Shown here one piece after another: positions 1 to 7,201 of a DNA stretch of 64,000 bases. Numbering within the stretch: the stretch's first letter is position 1; every line of letters begins with the position of its first letter. Source of the stretch: Caenimonas sedimenti (GTDB taxonomy: Bacteria; Pseudomonadota; Gammaproteobacteria; Burkholderiales; Burkholderiaceae_C); assembly GCF_007833165.1 (NCBI RefSeq), contig NZ_VOBQ01000004.1, forward strand, positions 372,001 through 436,000, read 5' to 3'. The translations under genes and the position numbers were made by a program. The notes under the pieces were generated by a model, which saw only the letters and a list, made by a program, of their open reading frames with translations, had not been told where the DNA came from and made no database searches.

Positions 1-146
1 GTTTCGGCGGCGGTGGCGCGTTCCCTCGAGCCGAGCGAGCGGTTTTCGCGAAAGTAGCGGGCGACGACCGCATCCGCGGGGTGCTCCAGCTTGAGCATTT
101 CGCCCACGAGCCCGGTGCAGGCTTCCAGCAACGCCTTCGGATGCAT
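1..146 (-). CDS. RsmB/NOP-type rRNA cytosine methyltransferase (N-terminal fragment)
   Basis: Only the first 48 codons are inside the window; the gene runs off the left edge. The start ATG overlaps the purN stop (TGATG, 144-148), so the two genes are translationally coupled. The visible N-terminus ([10 protein letters not shown]..., then [23 protein letters not shown]) resembles the NusB-like N-terminal region of RsmB-like m5C methyltransferases. In related Burkholderiales this gene follows purN. The catalytic Rossmann domain is not visible, so the family call rests on the N-terminus and on position. Confidence 0.6.
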   Translation of the reverse strand, partial: MHPKALLEACTGLVGEMLKLEHPADAVVARYFRENRSLGSRERATAAE

Positions 147-727
147 CAGAGCGCCGGCAGCAGTTGGGCGATGGCGCGCGGGTAGATCAGGTGCTCTTGC
201 GCCCTGACCCGCGCCGCCAGGCTGTCGGCCGTGTCGTCCGGCAGCACGGGCACCGCGGCCTGGGCCAGGATCGGCCCGAGGTCGAGTTCCACCGTGACCT
301 GGTGCACCGTGGCCCCGGCGATCCTGCAGCCGGTGTCGATGGCGCGCTGGTGCGTATTCAGCCCGGGAAAAGCCGGCAGCAGCGACGGGTGGATGTTCAG
401 CAGGCGCCCCTGGTAGCGGCCGACGAAGCCGGGCGTGAGGATGCGCATGAAGCCGGCCAGCACCACCAGCGCCGGCTGGCGCGCGTCGATCGCGCGCCCC
501 AGCGCTTCGTCGAAGGCCTCCCGGCTGTCGAAGCGCTTGTGGTCCACCACCTCGGTGGCGATCATCTGTTCCCGGGCGATGCCGAGGCCGCCTGCATCCG
601 GCCGGTTGCTGATGACGGCGCTCACCTGGGCCCCGTACCGCTGGCGCCAGTTGTCGCGCTGCGCCGCGCGCACAATGGCGGCCATGTTGGAGCCCCCGCC
701 GGAAATCAGGATCACGATGTTCTTCAT
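146..727 (-). CDS. purN: Phosphoribosylglycinamide formyltransferase
   Basis: PurN transfers the formyl group of 10-formyl-THF to GAR in step three of cytoplasmic purine synthesis. The 193-residue product has the usual length for the family. Visible motifs are the phosphate-binding GGGSNM at residues 10-15, the catalytic [12 protein letters not shown] at 111-122 (Asn111 and His113) and the conserved Asp149 in ELDLGP. The ATG at 727 directly precedes the [14 protein letters not shown] start, which is typical of PurN. The open frame extends further upstream only as antisense of yceH. It is divergent from yceH with 24 bases between the starts, and it overlaps the methyltransferase gene downstream. 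Confidence 0.96.
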   Translation of the reverse strand: MKNIVILISGGGSNMAAIVRAAQRDNWRQRYGAQVSAVISNRPDAGGLGIAREQMIATEVVDHKRFDSREAFDEALGRAIDARQPALVVLAGFMRILTPGFVGRYQGRLLNIHPSLLPAFPGLNTHQRAIDTGCRIAGATVHQVTVELDLGPILAQAAVPVLPDDTADSLAARVRAQEHLIYPRAIAQLLPAL

Positions 728-751
728 TGGCCCCGCGATTATCCCTGCCCC

Positions 752-1426
752 ATGGAAGCCCTGAACCCCGTCGAGGCCCGCGTGCTGGCCACCCTCATGG
801 AGAAGGCGCGCACCGTTCCGGACAGCTATCCGCTGTCGCTCAATGCCCTGGTGGGCGGCTGCAACCAGAAGACCAGCCGCGACCCGGTCATGAACGTGAC
901 CGAGGCCCAGGCGCAGGACGCACTCGACGCGCTGAAGCGACGCACGCTGGTGTTCGAGTCCAGCGGCAGCCGCGTGCCGCGTTGGGAACACAACTTCCAG
1001 CGCGGCATTGGCGTGCCTGAGCAATCGGCGGTGCTGCTGGGCCTGCTGATGCTGCGCGGGCCACAGACCGCCGCCGAACTGCGCATCCACAGCGAGCGCT
1101 GGTACCGTTTCGCCGACATCTCCTCGGTCGAGGCCTTCCTGGATGAATTGCAGTCCCGCGCCGAGGAAAAGGGCGGGCCGCTGGTGACTCTGCTGCCGCG
1201 CGCGCCCGGCGCCCGCGAGCAGCGCTGGGCGCACCTGCTGTGCGGGGCGGTCGACGCGGCGACCCTGGCGTCCGGCGGCACGGCCAGCGCCGGCGGCGAG
1301 GTCCAGGACGAACGGATCGCCCGGCTGGAAATCGAAGTGGCCGAGCTCCGTTCCGCTTTGCAAAACGTCCTGAACGAACTCGGCTTGTCGCCACTTGGAC
1401 ATCAAAAATCGAACGACCGTGCTTAA
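752..1426 (+). CDS. yceH: YceH family protein (DUF480)
   Basis: This is a 224-residue member of the YceH/DUF480 family, which is built of two winged-helix domains and has no firmly established function. The ATG at 752 begins [19 protein letters not shown], a typical family start. The conserved [23 protein letters not shown] segment follows at residues 22-50, and the C-terminus (about 188-213) is a short coiled coil ([18 protein letters not shown]). The frame stays open 5' of the ATG only because it is antisense to purN. No helix-turn-helix target or operon partner can be inferred; pimC follows after 27 bases but looks unrelated. Confidence 0.9.
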   Translation: MEALNPVEARVLATLMEKARTVPDSYPLSLNALVGGCNQKTSRDPVMNVTEAQAQDALDALKRRTLVFESSGSRVPRWEHNFQRGIGVPEQSAVLLGLLMLRGPQTAAELRIHSERWYRFADISSVEAFLDELQSRAEEKGGPLVTLLPRAPGAREQRWAHLLCGAVDAATLASGGTASAGGEVQDERIARLEIEVAELRSALQNVLNELGLSPLGHQKSNDRA

Positions 1427-1453
1427 AATCGTCGAGCTTTCGGAGACACCCCC

Positions 1454-2632
1454 ATGGATCTAGCTTTCACCCCCGAAGAACAGAAATTCCGCGAGGACAT
1501 CCGCGCCTGGGTGCAGGAAAACCTGCCCAAGGAGATTTCGCAGAAGGTGCACAACTCGCTGCGCCTCACGCGCGACGACATGCAGCGCTGGGCGAAGATC
1601 CTCGGCCGCAAGGGCTGGCTCGGCTACGGCTGGGCCAAGGAGTTCGGGGGCCCGGGCTGGTCCGCTGTGCAGAAGCACCTGTTCGAGGAAGAAACCGCGC
1701 TGGCCGGCGCGCCGCGCATCGTGCCGTTCGGCCCCGTGATGGTCGCGCCCGTGATCATGGCCTTCGGCTCGCCCGAGCAGCAGAAGCGCTTCCTGCCCGG
1801 CATCGCGAGCGGTGAAGTCTGGTGGAGCCAGGGCTACAGCGAGCCGGGCTCGGGCTCGGACCTGGCGTCGCTGAAGACGCGCGCCGAACGAAAGGGTGAC
1901 AAGTACATCGTGAACGGCCAGAAGACCTGGACCACGCTCGCCCAGCACGGCGACTGGATCTTCTGCCTGGTCCGCACCTCGACCGAAGGCAAGCCGCAAA
2001 CCGGCATCTCGTTCCTGCTGATCGACATGAAGTCGCCCGGTGTCACCGTGCGGCCCATCATCATGCTGGACGGCGAGCACGAGGTGAACGAGGTGTTCTT
2101 CGACAACGTCGAAGTGCCGGCCGAGAACCTGATCGGCGAGGAGAACAAGGGCTGGACCTACGCCAAGCACCTGCTCTCGCACGAGCGCACCAACATCGCC
2201 GACGTCAACCGCGCCAAGCGCGAGCTCGAGCGGCTGAAGCGGATCGCCAAGGCCGAGCGCATGTATGAAGACGTGCGCTTCCGCGACGAAGTCGCCAAGC
2301 TGGAAGTGGACATCGTCGCGCTCGAAATGCTGGTGCTGCGCGTGCTCTCCGCGGAAAGGTCAGGCAAGAACCCGCTGGACATCGCCGGCCTGCTGAAGAT
2401 CAAGGGCAGCGAGATCCAGCAGCGCTACACCGAGCTCATGATGCTGGCTGCGGGCCCCTTCGCCCTGCCTTTCATCCATGAGGCGATGGAAGCCGGCTGG
2501 CAGGGCGAGTACGTGGGCGGGGCCCATGTGGCTCCGCTGGCTTCGAGCTACTTCAACATGCGCAAGACCACCATCTACGGCGGCAGCAACGAAGTCCAAC
2601 GCAACATCGTGGCGCAGGTCGTGCTGGGCTGA
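1454..2632 (+). CDS. pimC: Pimeloyl-CoA dehydrogenase large subunit, acyl-CoA dehydrogenase family
   Basis: This 392-residue FAD enzyme of the acyl-CoA dehydrogenase family catalyses alpha,beta-dehydrogenation of acyl-CoA. It starts at an ATG 8 bases after GGAG. Its sequence closely matches the remembered PimC of Rhodopseudomonas: MDL.FT.EE..FR at the N-terminus, WWSQGYSEPGSGSDLASLKT in the flavin/substrate region, QKTWTTLAQHGDWIFCLVRT, and the C-terminal YGGSNEVQRNI. The next gene, 13 bases on, encodes the small subunit, so the pair likely forms a heteromeric dehydrogenase for dicarboxylyl- or fatty acyl-CoA. No thiolase, hydratase or ligase lies beside it, so the true substrate is unproven. 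Confidence 0.9.
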   Translation: MDLAFTPEEQKFREDIRAWVQENLPKEISQKVHNSLRLTRDDMQRWAKILGRKGWLGYGWAKEFGGPGWSAVQKHLFEEETALAGAPRIVPFGPVMVAPVIMAFGSPEQQKRFLPGIASGEVWWSQGYSEPGSGSDLASLKTRAERKGDKYIVNGQKTWTTLAQHGDWIFCLVRTSTEGKPQTGISFLLIDMKSPGVTVRPIIMLDGEHEVNEVFFDNVEVPAENLIGEENKGWTYAKHLLSHERTNIADVNRAKRELERLKRIAKAERMYEDVRFRDEVAKLEVDIVALEMLVLRVLSAERSGKNPLDIAGLLKIKGSEIQQRYTELMMLAAGPFALPFIHEAMEAGWQGEYVGGAHVAPLASSYFNMRKTTIYGGSNEVQRNIVAQVVLG

Positions 2633-2645
2633 TCAGGAGAACAAC

Positions 2646-3761
2646 ATGGATTTCAACTTTTCCGACGACCAGGAACAGCTGCGCGACGCGGTCCGCAAAT
2701 GGGTGGACCGCAGCTACGGCTTCGAGCGCCGGCGCGCCGCCGTCAAGGCGGGCGGCTTCGACCGCGGCGCCTACAACGAGCTCGCGGAGCTGGGGCTGAC
2801 CGGCCTGTACGTGGCCGAGGAGCACGGCGGCATGGCCATGGGCCCGGTGGAAGCGATGGTGGTGATGGAGGAGCTCGGGCGCGGCATCGTGCTGGAGCCG
2901 CTGGGCCAGACCTTGATTGCCAGCGGCGTGCTCGGTGGCTATGCGCCCGACGCGCTGCGCGCCGCGTGGCTGCCGAAGATCGCCTCCGGCGAGGCCCTCG
3001 TGGTGCTCGCGCAGCAGGAACGCCATGGGCGCTATCGCCTCGACGCCTGTGAAACGCAGGCCACGGCGGCGGGCAGTGGCTGGAACGTCACGGGCGCCAA
3101 GAGCATCGTTCCGGCGGGTGACCAGGCGGACGCCTTCATCGTCTCCGCCAAGTCCGGCGGCAAGCTCGGCCTGTACCTGGTCGAGCGCAGTGCCAAGGGC
3201 GTGACGACCCGCGGCTACGGCACGCAGGAAGGCGCCCGCGCGGCTGAAGTCAAGTTCGACGCCGCGCCTGCGCAGCTGCTGGCGGCCGACGGCTTGGCCG
3301 CGCTCGAACACGCGGTGGACATCGGCATCGCCGCCGCCTGCGCGGAGGGCGTGGGCGTGCTGGACAAGACCATGGAAGTGACCGCCGAATACATGAACAC
3401 GCGCAAGCAGTTCGGCACGACGCTGGCCACGTTCCAGGCCTTGCGCCACCGGATGGCCGACATGAAGATGCAGCTGGAACTGGCGCGCTCCATGAGCTAC
3501 TACGCCTCGCTCAAGCTGAACGCGCCGGCCGACGAGCGCCGCCGCGCGCTGGCCCGCGCCAAGTACCAGCTGGGCGTGTCCATGCGCTTCATCGGGCAGA
3601 ACTCGGTGCAGCTGCACGGCGGCATCGGCGTCACCGACGAATACATCGGGAGCCACTATTTCAAGAAGCTCACGCAGCTGGAGCTGACTTACGGGGATAC
3701 CCTGCACCACCTGGCCGAAGTCTCCGAAAGAATGCAGGACACGGCGGGCGTGTTCGCCTGA
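2646..3761 (+). CDS. pimD: Pimeloyl-CoA dehydrogenase small subunit, acyl-CoA dehydrogenase family
   Basis: This 371-residue acyl-CoA dehydrogenase-fold protein starts at ATG 2646, preceded by AGGAG at 2635-2639. It opens MDFNFSDDQEQLRDAVRKWV and retains the family's C-terminal YKFTRKQFGTTL-like stretch (YMNTRKQFGTTLATFQALRHRMADM) and the LHGGIGVTDEY motif. The N-terminal and middle domains are more divergent than in pimC, as expected of the small partner. It is co-transcribed with pimC and followed by a strong intrinsic terminator, so the pair is a two-gene operon. The substrate assignment to pimeloyl-CoA is by similarity only. Confidence 0.88.
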   Translation: MDFNFSDDQEQLRDAVRKWVDRSYGFERRRAAVKAGGFDRGAYNELAELGLTGLYVAEEHGGMAMGPVEAMVVMEELGRGIVLEPLGQTLIASGVLGGYAPDALRAAWLPKIASGEALVVLAQQERHGRYRLDACETQATAAGSGWNVTGAKSIVPAGDQADAFIVSAKSGGKLGLYLVERSAKGVTTRGYGTQEGARAAEVKFDAAPAQLLAADGLAALEHAVDIGIAAACAEGVGVLDKTMEVTAEYMNTRKQFGTTLATFQALRHRMADMKMQLELARSMSYYASLKLNAPADERRRALARAKYQLGVSMRFIGQNSVQLHGGIGVTDEYIGSHYFKKLTQLELTYGDTLHHLAEVSERMQDTAGVFA

Positions 3762-3780
3762 CGCGTCGCGCAACCCTCCA

Positions 3781-3803
3781 ACGCCCGCGCCCGCGGGCGT
3801 TTT
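3781..3803 (+). terminator. Intrinsic terminator after pimCD
   Basis: ACGCCCGCG and CGCGGGCGT form a GC-rich self-complementary stem (3781-3800) that runs directly into a short T run, TTTTCATTT. It sits 20 bases after the pimD stop and ends the pimCD transcript. Confidence 0.85.
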
Positions 3804-3827
3804 CATTTCACCGGAGACTGAACACCC

Positions 3828-5207
3828 ATGACCTCTCGCCGCGACTTCCTCGTCCTGGGCAGCGCCACGCTGTTGGCGACGGCTTGCGCCACCGGCCCCA
3901 CCATGACCGAAGCTCCTCCCATCGTGTTCGTGCCCGGCAACGGCGACAACGCCGCCATCTGGCAGTCGGTCATCTGGCGCTTCGAGTCGAACGGCTGGCC
4001 GCGCGAGCGGCTGCATGCCATCAACCTGCCCTACCCGCTGGCGCGCGATGACGATACGAAGCCGCAGCCGGGGCGGACGTCGAACACCGACCAGATGGCT
4101 GTGCTGAAGTCGGAGGTCGACAAGGTGCTGGCCGCAACCGGCGCGAAGCAGGTGGTCCTGCTCGGGGTTTCGCGCGGCGGCACCATCATTCGCAATTACA
4201 TCCAGAACGGCGGCGGCGAGAAGACCGTGAGCCATGCGGTGCTCGGCGGCACGCCGAACCATGGCCTCTGGGCCGTGCCGATTCAGGGTTTGCCGGACAA
4301 CAGCGAGTTCGCAGGGCACGGGGAGTTCCTGAAGGCGCTGAACCGGCCGAAGAACGCGGCGGGCGACGAAGTCACGGGTCCGGTGCGATGGCTCACCCTG
4401 CGGTCAGACTCGAATGACAAGTACGCGCAACCCGACGGCCTGTGGGTCGGCAAGCGCGGGGTCGCCACCGGGGTGACGGTGGCCGGCCCGGAGCTCAGGG
4501 GTGCGACGAACCTGGTGCTGCCCAAGGTGGACCACCGCGAAACGGCGCTCTCGCCACAGGCATTCGCGGCGACCTACCGGTTCATCACCGGCCGCGACCC
4601 GGCCACTCGCGACGTCGTGCCGGAAGACCGCATCGCATTGAGTGGCCGCGTGACCGGCCTCGGCCTGCGCTCGACCGATCCGGCCAGCGGCAATTCTGAA
4701 AACAACCTCCCGCTGCCGGGCGCTCGCCTCGAGGTGTTCGCGGTCGACCCGAATTCAGGGGAACGCCGCGGCGGCGCTGTGCATTCTCAAGTGATCGGCG
4801 ATGACGGCCGCTGGGGCCCCATGACGGCGCAGCGTGATACCCGCTACGAGTTCGTGCTCACCGCCCCCGGCTACGCCACCACCCACATCTACCGCAGTCC
4901 ATTCCCGCGCTCCAGCACGGTCGTGAACATGCGCCCGGAGCGGGTGCCGGACGCCGACAAGAACGCACCCTCGCTGCTGATCATGAACCGGCCGCGCGGC
5001 TATCTCGACCCGTTGCGCGACAAGATGGCCTTCGATGGCCTGAATCCGCCGCCGGGCGCCGTGAATGGCGCCGGCGTCTCGGCCTCACGCATCAAGCCCA
5101 CTGGCCTGCCGCGTGCGGTGGTGGCGGAATTCAATGGGGAGCGGGTCGTGGGGCGCAGCTGGCCGCTGGCGGAGAACCATGTGTCGGTGCTGGAACTGAC
5201 CTACTGA
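3828..5207 (+). CDS. Tat-exported putative lipoprotein, alpha/beta hydrolase with C-terminal beta domain
   Basis: The 459-residue protein opens with a twin-arginine motif (SRRDFLVLG, residues 3-11) and a hydrophobic stretch ending LLATAC, so Cys20 may be lipidated. An alpha/beta hydrolase domain follows: the oxyanion region FVPGNGDN at 34-41 and the nucleophile elbow GVSRGG at 113-118 (Ser115), as in lipases and esterases. The second half (about 250-459) contains a carboxypeptidase-regulatory-like beta segment (GARLEVFAVDP, then YEFVLTAPGYATTHIY). This architecture resembles secreted esterases or polyester hydrolases, but the substrate is unknown. Its own ATG follows a GGAG site, just after the pimCD terminator. 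Confidence 0.78.
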   Translation: MTSRRDFLVLGSATLLATACATGPTMTEAPPIVFVPGNGDNAAIWQSVIWRFESNGWPRERLHAINLPYPLARDDDTKPQPGRTSNTDQMAVLKSEVDKVLAATGAKQVVLLGVSRGGTIIRNYIQNGGGEKTVSHAVLGGTPNHGLWAVPIQGLPDNSEFAGHGEFLKALNRPKNAAGDEVTGPVRWLTLRSDSNDKYAQPDGLWVGKRGVATGVTVAGPELRGATNLVLPKVDHRETALSPQAFAATYRFITGRDPATRDVVPEDRIALSGRVTGLGLRSTDPASGNSENNLPLPGARLEVFAVDPNSGERRGGAVHSQVIGDDGRWGPMTAQRDTRYEFVLTAPGYATTHIYRSPFPRSSTVVNMRPERVPDADKNAPSLLIMNRPRGYLDPLRDKMAFDGLNPPPGAVNGAGVSASRIKPTGLPRAVVAEFNGERVVGRSWPLAENHVSVLELTY

Positions 5208-5210
5208 AAT

Positions 5211-5295
5211 CGCTGGGGTTCGCTTTCGGGCTCACCCCAGACTACGAATGGTTCGCTGCGTAGGCTGGCGGTGAGCCCGCAGGCGAACCCCAGCG
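5211..5295. repeat. Long imperfect palindrome between convergent genes
   Basis: Arms CGCTGGGGTTCGC (5211-5223) and GCGAACCCCAGCG (5283-5295) pair perfectly. Inside them GGGCTCACC (5228-5236) pairs with GGTGAGCCC (5270-5278), and CTACG (5242-5246) pairs with CGTAG (5259-5263). The whole 85 bases can fold into one long hairpin. It lies between the 3' ends of the hydrolase and HNH genes and may act as a bidirectional terminator. Its form resembles the CGTAGG.TGG...CCCAGCG palindromes scattered through many proteobacterial genomes. Confidence 0.7.
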
Positions 5296-5302
5296 GCACC
5301 GG

Positions 5303-5863
5303 TCAAGAATCGTGCAAGCGGGACGTCTTCGGCAAATGCGCCATCAGGAACTCCATCTGGTCCGCCAGGATGCGGCGGTTGCGCAGGATGAAGTCCTCCC
5401 AGAGGCTGGGCACGTACGGTGCATAGATCAGCGTCATCCCGGCTTGCTCCGGCGTCCGGCTGCCTTTGCGGTGGTTGCAGGCGCGGCAGGCGGTGACGAC
5501 ATTCATCCACTGGTCGCGGCCGTTCTGGGCGAACGGGATGATGTGTTCACGCGTCAGGTCTTCCTCGTGGAAATCCCCGCCGCAGTAGGCGCAGACATTG
5601 CGGTCGCGGGCAAACAGCTTGCTGTTGGTCAGGCCCGGCTTCAGCTCGAACGGGTTGATGTTCGGCACGCCCTTGGTGCCGATGATGCTGTTGACGCGGA
5701 TGATGGATTGCTGGCCGCTGGCGGCGTTGGTCCCACCCCGGAAAACGGCGACGTCGGCCCCGGCCTCCCAGCGCACCTGGTCGGCGGCGTAGTGCAGCAC
5801 GGCCTGCTCGAGCGAAATCCAGGACTGCGGCAGACCCTGGGCAGACAGCTTCAGAACCTTCAA
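5303..5863 (-). CDS. HNH endonuclease family protein
   Basis: The 186-residue protein carries an HNH nuclease module in its second half: zinc knuckle CAYC at 91-94, EHIIP at 106-110 (the first His), Asn121 in NVVTAC, and CRACNH at 126-131. The fold is that of McrA-like HNH enzymes. The N-terminal 80 residues (MKVLKLSAQGLPQSWISLEQ) are shared by a conserved, chromosomally encoded group in beta- and gammaproteobacteria that is not obviously tied to restriction. There is no methyltransferase, toxin or phage gene nearby. It is divergent from ribF across a hairpin-rich gap. The role is unknown; nucleic-acid cleavage is inferred from the motif. Confidence 0.85.
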   Translation of the reverse strand: MKVLKLSAQGLPQSWISLEQAVLHYAADQVRWEAGADVAVFRGGTNAASGQQSIIRVNSIIGTKGVPNINPFELKPGLTNSKLFARDRNVCAYCGGDFHEEDLTREHIIPFAQNGRDQWMNVVTACRACNHRKGSRTPEQAGMTLIYAPYVPSLWEDFILRNRRILADQMEFLMAHLPKTSRLHDS

Positions 5864-5896
5864 ACAGCGCCTCCATCTTCAAGAGTCCCCCCAGGT

Positions 5897-5960
5897 CCGG
5901 GCCAATGGCCCGGCCCGCCCCCGAGGGGTTCAAGTGGCCCGGCAAAGCCGGTTCCACTTG
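5897..5960. repeat. Tandem GC-rich hairpins upstream of HNH gene and ribF
   Basis: Two stem-loops lie in the divergent gap. The first is CCGGGCC-AAT-GGCCCGG (5897-5913). The second runs 5931-5960, with CAAGTGG pairing with CCACTTG around an inner CGGC-AAA-GCCG. The 20 bases at 5936-5955 recur exactly inverted at 20832-20851, which marks a dispersed intergenic repeat. The rest of the gap to 6088 holds AT-richer sequence around 5985-6000 that probably contains promoters, but no clear -35/-10 pair was assigned. Confidence 0.6.
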
Positions 5961-6088
5961 AGATGAACAACCGATGAAACCTCAAGCACAATATACATTG
6001 TTTTCGTTGCGCGCTCCCCGGCGGTGATTCCTCCAGGGACCATGCGCCACGCCTTCCGGCTGCTATCAAAAAGATACCGCGTCGCCCG

Positions 6089-7099
6089 ATGCACATCCTC
6101 CGAGGCCCCCACCACCGGCAAATCGCGTCCGCCTGCGCCGTGACCATCGGCAACTTCGACGGCGTGCACCGCGGCCACCAGGCGATGCTGGCCTTGCTGA
6201 ACAACGAGGCCCGGCACCGCGGCGTGCCCAGTTGCGTGCTCACGTTCGAGCCTCATCCGAGGGATTACTTCGCGGCCCTGCACCGCAAGCCGGAGCTCGC
6301 ACCGGCGCGGGTGGCGACCCTGCGCGACAAGCTGACCGAGCTGGCCCGCTGTGGCGTGGACCAGTGCATCGTGCTCAAGTTCGACTCCCGTCTCTCGAGC
6401 CAGGTTCCCGAGGCCTTCATCGAAGACGTGCTGGTGCAAGGCCTGGGCGCGAAGTACGTGCTGGTGGGCGACGACTTCCGCTTCGGTGCCAAGCGTGCCG
6501 GCGACTACGCGATGCTCGATTCGGCGGGCAGCCGCCGGGGCTTCGATGTCGCCCGGATGAACAGCTACGAAGTGCACGGCCTGCGCGTGTCCAGCTCGGC
6601 CGTGCGCGACGCGCTGGGCCGCGGCGACATGGCTGGCGCCGCCCGGTTGCTGGGGCGGCCGTACAGCATCAGCGGGCACGTGGTGCACGGCCGCAAGCTG
6701 GGGCGCGAACTCGGCTTCAAGACCCTCAACCTGCGGTTTTCGCACTGGAAGCCCGCCGCCAGCGGCATCTTCGCCGTGCAGGTGCATGGCCTGGGCGACA
6801 AGCCGCTGGAAGGCGTGGCCAACCTCGGCGTGCGGCCTTCGCTCGACCCCGCGGACGTGAACGGCGGGCGGGTCCTGCTGGAGACGCATTGCCTGCAATG
6901 GCCCGCCGGCCTCGGCCCCGAGGGGGCCTACGGTAAAATCATCCGGGTGGAACTGCTGCACAAACTGCACGACGAACTGCGCTACGACGGGCTCGACGCC
7001 CTGAAGGCGGGGATCGCCCGTGACTGCGACGCCGCCCGGGCGTTCTTCGCGTCCACGCACGCCGAGACGCGTCGCCAGACCACGCGCGACCGAATTTAA
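6089..7099 (+). CDS. ribF: Bifunctional riboflavin kinase/FMN adenylyltransferase
   Basis: RibF phosphorylates riboflavin to FMN and adenylates FMN to FAD in the cytoplasm. The 336-residue length fits the bifunctional bacterial enzyme. The N-terminal nucleotidyltransferase half has GNFDGVHRGH at residues 21-30 (the HxGH-type site) and the later VSSSAVRDAL segment. The C-terminal kinase half begins near residue 189 (YSISGHVVHGRKLGRELGFKTLNL). ileS and lspA follow on the same strand in the classic ribF-ileS-lspA order. A palindromic repeat element now separates ribF from ileS. Confidence 0.96.
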   Translation: MHILRGPHHRQIASACAVTIGNFDGVHRGHQAMLALLNNEARHRGVPSCVLTFEPHPRDYFAALHRKPELAPARVATLRDKLTELARCGVDQCIVLKFDSRLSSQVPEAFIEDVLVQGLGAKYVLVGDDFRFGAKRAGDYAMLDSAGSRRGFDVARMNSYEVHGLRVSSSAVRDALGRGDMAGAARLLGRPYSISGHVVHGRKLGRELGFKTLNLRFSHWKPAASGIFAVQVHGLGDKPLEGVANLGVRPSLDPADVNGGRVLLETHCLQWPAGLGPEGAYGKIIRVELLHKLHDELRYDGLDALKAGIARDCDAARAFFASTHAETRRQTTRDRI

Positions 7100-7104
7100 C
7101 GGCC

Positions 7105-7187
7105 TTGTCATTGCGGACCTGATCTGCAATCCATGCCACGGTGGTCACCACGCCACCGTGGATTCCGGGTCCAGCCCGGAATGACAA
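7105..7187. repeat. Dispersed palindromic repeat element with three hairpins
   Basis: Terminal TTGTCATT (7105-7112) is inverted as AATGACAA (7180-7187). Between them lie three stem-loops: ATTGCGGA/TCTGCAAT, CCACGGTGG (7136-7144)/CCACCGTGG (7153-7161), and ATTCCGGG/CCCGGAAT. This matches the widespread GTCATTGCGGA...ATTCCGGGTC.AGCCCGGAATGAC intergenic repeat of Proteobacteria. It fills almost the whole ribF-ileS gap. Confidence 0.75.
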
Positions 7188-7201
7188 CCTAGAAGCATTC
7201 C

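Noticed and set aside
2553-4319. Long open frame on the minus strand opposite pimD and the Tat hydrolase
   Set aside because: It lies opposite well-supported genes, has biased composition rich in Arg, His and Gln, no recognisable domain, and reflects the high GC content that removes stops.
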